Below, one piece after another: positions 5,052 to 8,185 of a DNA stretch of 8,185 nucleotides. The notes below the pieces were generated by a model, which was not told where the DNA came from, made no database searches, and saw nothing but the letters and a program-made list of their open reading frames with translations. The stretch comes from an uncultured Collinsella sp. Its GTDB lineage: Bacteria; Actinomycetota; Coriobacteriia; Coriobacteriales; Coriobacteriaceae. The translations under genes and the position numbers were made by a program. Where the stretch lies: positions 1-8,185 of the forward strand of contig URIJ01000091.1 of assembly GCA_900547835.1 (NCBI GenBank), given 5' to 3'. Position 1 is the first letter of the stretch, and each line of letters opens with the position of its first letter.

Positions 5052-5792
5052 ATGGAACCTATTGCACACATACATACCGACCTGCCGCAGAAGTTCGGTA
5101 TTCCGCGCAACAGCTTTTTGGCGCCTCATCTGCAGGGACGCATCGTTTTTGAGCCGGAATTTGCCTCCAATGCAGCGGTTGAGGGTCTGGACTCCTTCTC
5201 TCACCTGTGGCTGCTGTGGCGTTTTGAAAACGGCACGCCCGGCGGCACGGCTAAGGACATAGCTGCCGATGCCAAGTCGCAGGACAGGTCCGGTACCAAC
5301 GCAAAATGGTCGAAGACCGTGCGCCCGCCGCGCCTGGGTGGAGCCGAGCGCGTGGGCGTGCTTGCCACGCGCAGTCCGTTTCGCCCTAATCCCATCGGTC
5401 TCACCTGCGTTAAGCTCGACCGCGTGGAGCTTACCGACGACGGCCCCATCATCCATGTGCTGGGAGCAGATCTGCGCGACGGCACGCCCATCTACGACAT
5501 CAAACCCTACATCCCGTTCGCCGATTGCCATCCGGACGCCGTCGCTGGCTTCGTCGACGAGGTGCCGTGGCATGAGCTTACGGTCGATTTCCCCGATGAC
5601 CTGGCGAAACAAATCACGCCGGGCAAGCTTGACGGGCTTGTGGAGGTGCTGCGCCAAGACCCGCGCCGCGCCGGCAGCAAGCACGAGCCCAAGCGCGTGT
5701 ACCGCCTTGCCTACGCGGGTCAAGACATCGGCTTCACTGTCGACGGCGACACGCTCCACGTCGTAGAAATCCGCGAAGGCCGTAACTGGTAG
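5052..5792 (+). CDS. trmO: tRNA (N6-threonylcarbamoyladenosine37-N6)-methyltransferase TrmO
   Basis: 246-residue TsaA/YaeB-family protein that methylates t6A37 of threonine tRNAs using SAM, aiding codon reading. Seen: an N-terminal GIPRN start, HLWLLWRF (about 51-58), the family signature ATRSPFRPNPIGLT (105-118), GADLRDGTPIYDIKPYIP (138-155) and a C-terminal DPRRAG plus YRLAY segment (203-221) typical of full-length YaeB proteins. The ATG at 5043 is possible, but it overlaps the -10 element; the ATG at 5052 fits a leaderless start and the homologous N-terminus (MEPIAHIHTD). It is a single-gene unit closed by the terminator at 5806-5850. Its last codons are repeated at 6222-6238. Confidence 0.93.
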   Translation: MEPIAHIHTDLPQKFGIPRNSFLAPHLQGRIVFEPEFASNAAVEGLDSFSHLWLLWRFENGTPGGTAKDIAADAKSQDRSGTNAKWSKTVRPPRLGGAERVGVLATRSPFRPNPIGLTCVKLDRVELTDDGPIIHVLGADLRDGTPIYDIKPYIPFADCHPDAVAGFVDEVPWHELTVDFPDDLAKQITPGKLDGLVEVLRQDPRRAGSKHEPKRVYRLAYAGQDIGFTVDGDTLHVVEIREGRNW

Positions 5793-5794
5793 CG
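5778..5794 (+). repeat. Direct repeat at trmO 3' end (copy 1)
   Basis: GGCCGTAACTGGTAGCG covers the last four codons and stop of trmO. The same 17 nt with a single T-to-C change recur at 6222-6238, so the two copies bracket 427 nt of non-coding DNA containing the 150-bp inverted-repeat element. Integration of elements into gene 3' ends commonly leaves such duplications. Confidence 0.5.
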
Positions 5795-5805
5795 TAAATA
5801 CTTCC

Positions 5806-5850
5806 GAAGAAGGGCTAACGCGCTAAACAAGGCCCAGTGGCCCTTCTTTC
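5806..5850 (+). terminator. Intrinsic terminator after trmO
   Basis: GAAGAAGGGC (5806-5815) pairs with GCCCTTCTT (5840-5848), and the descending arm runs into TTCTTTCTT. It lies 13 nt after the trmO stop. The inner GGCC...GGCC could form an alternative fold. Confidence 0.6.
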
Positions 5851-5947
5851 TTGCGTGCGGGCGCGAGTGCCAAAGGCTATACTGCGTTTCCCCAGGTCAC
5901 CGACGCCGCGAGAATTGGTCTGACCGGTCTTTCATCTGCAGACCTTC

Positions 5948-5975
5948 AAGCTTTGGGCTTCAACGCCCAAAGCTT
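5948..5975. repeat. Perfect 11-bp hairpin
   Basis: AAGCTTTGGGC (5948-5958), loop TTCAAC, GCCCAAAGCTT (5965-5975). No T-run follows on either strand. It lies within a short open frame (5851-6033) that starts with TTG, lacks a ribosome site and resembles no known protein, so the hairpin is not treated as part of a gene. Confidence 0.65.
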
Positions 5976-6059
5976 TACGAACCCGCTTTCGCTACCGAGC
6001 TTCTCGAGCCCGTCGTTGCACGAAGCGCTGTAGGTCCGTTTCCGCCTAAGGCAGAGATA

Positions 6060-6209
6060 TCGCGAAAAATCGCTCATGTATGTGATTTGCTGACAGCAGG
6101 CGGGCTATTGTCACTAATGGCATAGCTGTGACCTGGGGAAACGTAACCGTGAATGAAGCGTTTGCTTGTGTCGCCGAGTTAAATCACATACATGAGCGAT
6201 TTTTCGCGA
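6060..6209. repeat. 150-bp element with perfect 29-bp inverted repeats
   Basis: The 29 nt at 6060-6088 (TCGCGAAAAATCGCTC...) recur exactly in inverse at 6181-6209 around a 92-nt interior without a gene. The element sits between convergent trmO and the transporter gene. It could be a MITE-like insertion or a long bidirectional transcription barrier. Its repeat sequence differs from that of the 3354-3583 element. Confidence 0.75.
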
Positions 6210-6221
6210 CGCGCGCCCGTC

Positions 6222-6238
6222 GGCCGCAACTGGTAGCG
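6222..6238 (+). repeat. Direct repeat of trmO 3' end (copy 2)
   Basis: GGCCGCAACTGGTAGCG reads Gly-Arg-Asn-Trp-stop, as at the end of trmO, with CGC in place of CGT (synonymous). It begins 13 nt after the inverted-repeat element and ends 5 nt before the transporter stop codon. It may be a leftover of a homologous trmO end or an attachment-site duplication. Confidence 0.5.
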
Positions 6239-6243
6239 CGGTC

Positions 6244-7305
6244 CTACTTTCCCCGATTCGGCAAAAACTGCAGTTGCGACACGCACACGCCTGCCAGGAT
6301 GATGCCCACGCCGGCCCACTCCACCGGCTCAATGGGAGAGCCCAGCACCAGCATGGCCACGAACAGCCCCGCCGGCAGTTCGGAGGCTGCAAGCACCGTG
6401 GACAGGCCCGTGGGCAGATGCGGTGTCCCGATGCTGAACAGCAGCACAGGCAGGAAGAACCCGCACGCGCCCGCGATCAGGCCCAACGGCGCGATGCCCT
6501 GCACCAGCACGCCGGACACGATGAAGTCGGGGCAAATGAGGTGCGACATCACCACCGCGCCGCCGCAGATAAGAAACCCGCGCTGCGCCTGCGAGCATTC
6601 CGGTTGCACATGGCCCGAAAGCGCCATGAACGCCGCGCAGCTTACGGCGGCAACCAGCCCCGCGGCAATGCCCCACGGGTTGCAGCTGGAAAGGTCGGCG
6701 GCGTACAGCCCGCTTGCGAACACCGTGCCGAACACGATGATCAGTGCCGACACCACCTGGCTTGCAGCGGGCGGGCGGCGCGTAATGGCAACCTGGATTA
6801 CCGTGCCGATCCACGTGAACTGGAACAGCAGCGTCAGCGCTAGCGGCACGGGCAGCACGCTCATGGCGTACGTGTAGAAGATGGACGTGATGCACGTCAC
6901 GGCGCCGATGCCCACCAGCTTGGCCGTGTTCGCGCGCCCGATGGGGCTCCACCTGCGTCCGCGGGCAAAATCGATGCCTAGCAGCACGGCGAACAGGGCA
7001 AACGCGAACCACATCTGCGCGGCGGCAATCTGCGCCGAGCTGAATCCGGCAGCATAGGAGAGCTTGTAGCACGTGGCGTTGAATCCGTAGCACGCGCCGC
7101 CGAAGAACACGAGCGCCACGGCGCGCGCACGGGCAGCGGCACCTTCGGTGCGGGCGGTGGCAGAAAAGCCACGCTCCGCTCGCGAATTTGCGCCTGCTGG
7201 CCAGTTTGCGCCAGTGAGCCCCTCGGCCATTGCATCGGTAACCGGTTTACACCGTTCAGCTGGTATAGTCGCTGCCTTTTCGCCAGCGCTCGTTGAGAGC
7301 GTCAC
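6244..7305 (-). CDS. EamA-family (DMT superfamily) membrane transporter
   Basis: 353-residue integral membrane protein, probably with ten transmembrane helices in two EamA halves. Seen: alternating hydrophobic segments from about residue 62 (ARAVALVFFGGACYGFNATC) to the end, with the GxxxA-rich helices and the LFQFTWIGTVIQV and GLSTVLAASELPAGLFVAMLVLG segments usual for drug/metabolite exporters. The GTG at 7303-7305 is chosen because AAAAGGAG (minus strand, 7311-7318) lies five bases upstream. This leaves a roughly 60-residue Ala/Arg-rich non-membrane N-terminal extension, unusual for a family of about 300 residues. ATG 7230 would shorten it but lacks a ribosome site; ATG 7419 would lengthen it. 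Substrate and direction of transport are unknown. Confidence 0.87.
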   Translation of the reverse strand: MTLSTSAGEKAATIPAERCKPVTDAMAEGLTGANWPAGANSRAERGFSATARTEGAAARARAVALVFFGGACYGFNATCYKLSYAAGFSSAQIAAAQMWFAFALFAVLLGIDFARGRRWSPIGRANTAKLVGIGAVTCITSIFYTYAMSVLPVPLALTLLFQFTWIGTVIQVAITRRPPAASQVVSALIIVFGTVFASGLYAADLSSCNPWGIAAGLVAAVSCAAFMALSGHVQPECSQAQRGFLICGGAVVMSHLICPDFIVSGVLVQGIAPLGLIAGACGFFLPVLLFSIGTPHLPTGLSTVLAASELPAGLFVAMLVLGSPIEPVEWAGVGIILAGVCVSQLQFLPNRGK

Positions 7306-7600
7306 GGGCGCTCCTTTTACGCGAGTTTGCCATGTAGGTTGCATTTCTGCGGAACGCAGGGAGGGGGATTGGGCGACAGAAGTTCCTGCAGCAGCAGGGG
7401 ACAGGGCATGGCTCGACATACGTATGCACGCTCCTTCATGCAATCGGGAAGCTGCGTGGGCGAAAACCCGGCAGCAAAGCGGTTGCGTGGCGAAAAGAAG
7501 ACGCACAAAGTCTGGAAAAGTCCACGCGCAGTTTATCAGACCTATATTGTATCAACGAAGTCAAGCACAGCGCTGACCTGCGAATTTACCCCTCAAACGC
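7306..7600. other. Long 5' region of the transporter gene
   Basis: About 300 nt upstream of the transporter start, in the gap before the next terminator. The transporter frame stays open to 7506, and a second minus-strand frame runs 7317-7508 and ends inside the transporter's ribosome site, but neither has a convincing start. A TTGACT box and AT-rich sequence on the minus strand near 7525-7565 could hold the promoter, but no pair with good spacing was found. No known riboswitch was recognised. Confidence 0.4.
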
Positions 7601-7643
7601 AAAATAACGCCGCGCGCCCTCGGCTTCCCGAACGCGCGCGGCG
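7601..7643 (-). terminator. Intrinsic terminator of the small minus-strand gene
   Basis: Read on the minus strand, CGCCGCGCG (7643-7635) pairs with CGCGCGGCG (7616-7608), with a further inner TCGG/CCGA stem, followed by TTATTTT (7607-7601). It is a strong GC hairpin with a U-run, about 47 nt after the stop of the gene at 7690. Confidence 0.75.
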
Positions 7644-7691
7644 AACCCCGCAAACCTGCGAACCCCGCAAACCCGCAAAACCCTACAAACT
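7641..7691. repeat. Three 17-nt tandem repeats
   Basis: GCGAACCCCGCAAACCT (7641-7657), GCGAACCCCGCAAACCC (7658-7674), and a diverged third unit (7675-7691) which touches the stop codon of the gene at 7690. The first two differ at one base. Confidence 0.7.
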
Positions 7692-8055
7692 ACAGCTCGC
7701 AGCGGCCGAACTTCGCCAGAATCTCGGAAGCGGCGGTGCAAGACGGGCAGCCGCACCATTTCGCGCCCTGTTCCTTGCGCTGCTTCTGCTCGGCGGCCAT
7801 GGCGGCGGCTGACTCTTCGCCCATCAGCTGCTTCGCCGGGCCCTCGGCAAAGGCGATCACGGCATCGATGGTGTTCGGGCGGCCGTCCAGGTAGTCCACC
7901 AGCGTTTTCGTGGCGGCCTCAACGGCGGCATCGTCGGCGCCTTCGACGGCCTGTTTCCACGCGGCAGCGGCGTCCTTGGTCTCCTGCTTGCTCGAATCGG
8001 CGGTAGCTAGCACCTTGGCGCGCTCGGCAACGTAATCAAACAGTTCCTTGTCCAT
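7690..8055 (-). CDS. Small protein of unknown function with C-terminal Cys cluster
   Basis: 121-residue protein that I do not recognise. It is acidic, Ala-rich and predicted mostly helical, with no signal peptide or membrane segment, so it is probably cytoplasmic. A basic/Gln-rich helix (AEQKQRKEQG, about 88-97) leads to W100-C101-G-C103-P-S-C106, with a last Cys at 119 (FGRCEL), possibly a metal site. ATG 8053-8055 has AAAGGAG (minus strand, 8064-8070) eight bases upstream; the longer frame to 8136 would run through the promoter. It appears to be a single-gene unit with its own promoter and terminator. Confidence 0.75.
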   Translation of the reverse strand: MDKELFDYVAERAKVLATADSSKQETKDAAAAWKQAVEGADDAAVEAATKTLVDYLDGRPNTIDAVIAFAEGPAKQLMGEESAAAMAAEQKQRKEQGAKWCGCPSCTAASEILAKFGRCEL

Positions 8056-8094
8056 GGGGGCAGCTCCTTTTGCATTGATTTCTTCCGAAACCAA

Positions 8095-8122
8095 ATTATA
8101 AGCCGCCCCCGCAGCGCGCCAA
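8095..8122 (-). promoter_or_regulatory. Promoter of the small Cys-cluster gene
   Basis: On the minus strand a perfect TATAAT (8095-8100) lies 16 nt after TTGGCG (8117-8122). Transcription would start near 8088, leaving a leader of about 33 nt with the ribosome site. Beyond 8123 nothing further is recognised. Confidence 0.55.
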
Positions 8123-8185
8123 GTACATACCTTCAAGTAAGCGCCCGCAAAGGCCCGCGCCTGCGCCCATCACTTCGCGCGATAC

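Noticed and set aside
4938..5759. 273-codon minus-strand frame opposite trmO
   Set aside because: trmO carries clear family motifs on the plus strand; the antisense frame has no recognisable domain.
5851..6033. 60-codon plus-strand frame after the trmO terminator
   Set aside because: TTG start without a ribosome site, contains a perfect hairpin, and shows no recognisable domain.
6128..6877. 249-codon plus-strand frame opposite the transporter
   Set aside because: It lacks a ribosome site, is rich in low-complexity residues and mirrors the transporter's hydrophobic codons.

Overview
The window looks like chromosomal DNA from a Coriobacteriia-type actinobacterium, most likely Collinsella or a close relative. 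This is an inference from the moderately GC-rich coding DNA, the strong AAGGAG-type ribosome sites, a leaderless actinobacterial-style start, and the dense palindromic repeats between genes. No rRNA or tRNA gene and no CRISPR array was seen.

Left block (1-2530): a minus-strand HxlR-type regulator is divergent from a compact three-gene plus-strand operon. The operon encodes a 66-residue Cys/Ala/Pro/Asp-rich repeat peptide (586-786), a flavin-fold protein fused to a two-cluster ferredoxin (811-1431), and a radical SAM/SPASM enzyme (1478-2524). This is the layout of a RiPP locus of the poorly characterised 'ACGX' type. Five of the six peptide cysteines sit in Cys-Gly-X-Ala-Asp motifs, the CX3D spacing of freyrasin-like thioether ranthipeptides. 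No peptidase or exporter is present. This is the most interesting part of the window.

Middle block (2530-3785): mostly repeats. There are two copies of a composite palindromic repeat, one further diverged half-copy, a perfect 25-bp palindrome, and a 230-bp element with perfect 30-bp terminal inverted repeats. The only gene here is a minus-strand ribbon-helix-helix protein resembling an antitoxin without a toxin partner.

Right-centre (3786-5850): a minus-strand pair encodes a glutaredoxin and an XRE/zinc-ribbon/TipAS-like regulator. Divergent from it is trmO, a tRNA methyltransferase gene with what looks like a leaderless promoter, followed by a terminator.

Right end (5850-8185): a 451-nt gap between convergent genes holds a 150-bp element with perfect 29-bp inverted repeats and a second copy of the last codons of trmO, in frame and with one synonymous change. 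This suggests integration or recombination at the 3' end of trmO. Beyond it lie a minus-strand EamA-type transporter with an unusual N-terminal extension and a small minus-strand protein of unknown function with a C-terminal cysteine cluster, its own terminator and a good promoter.
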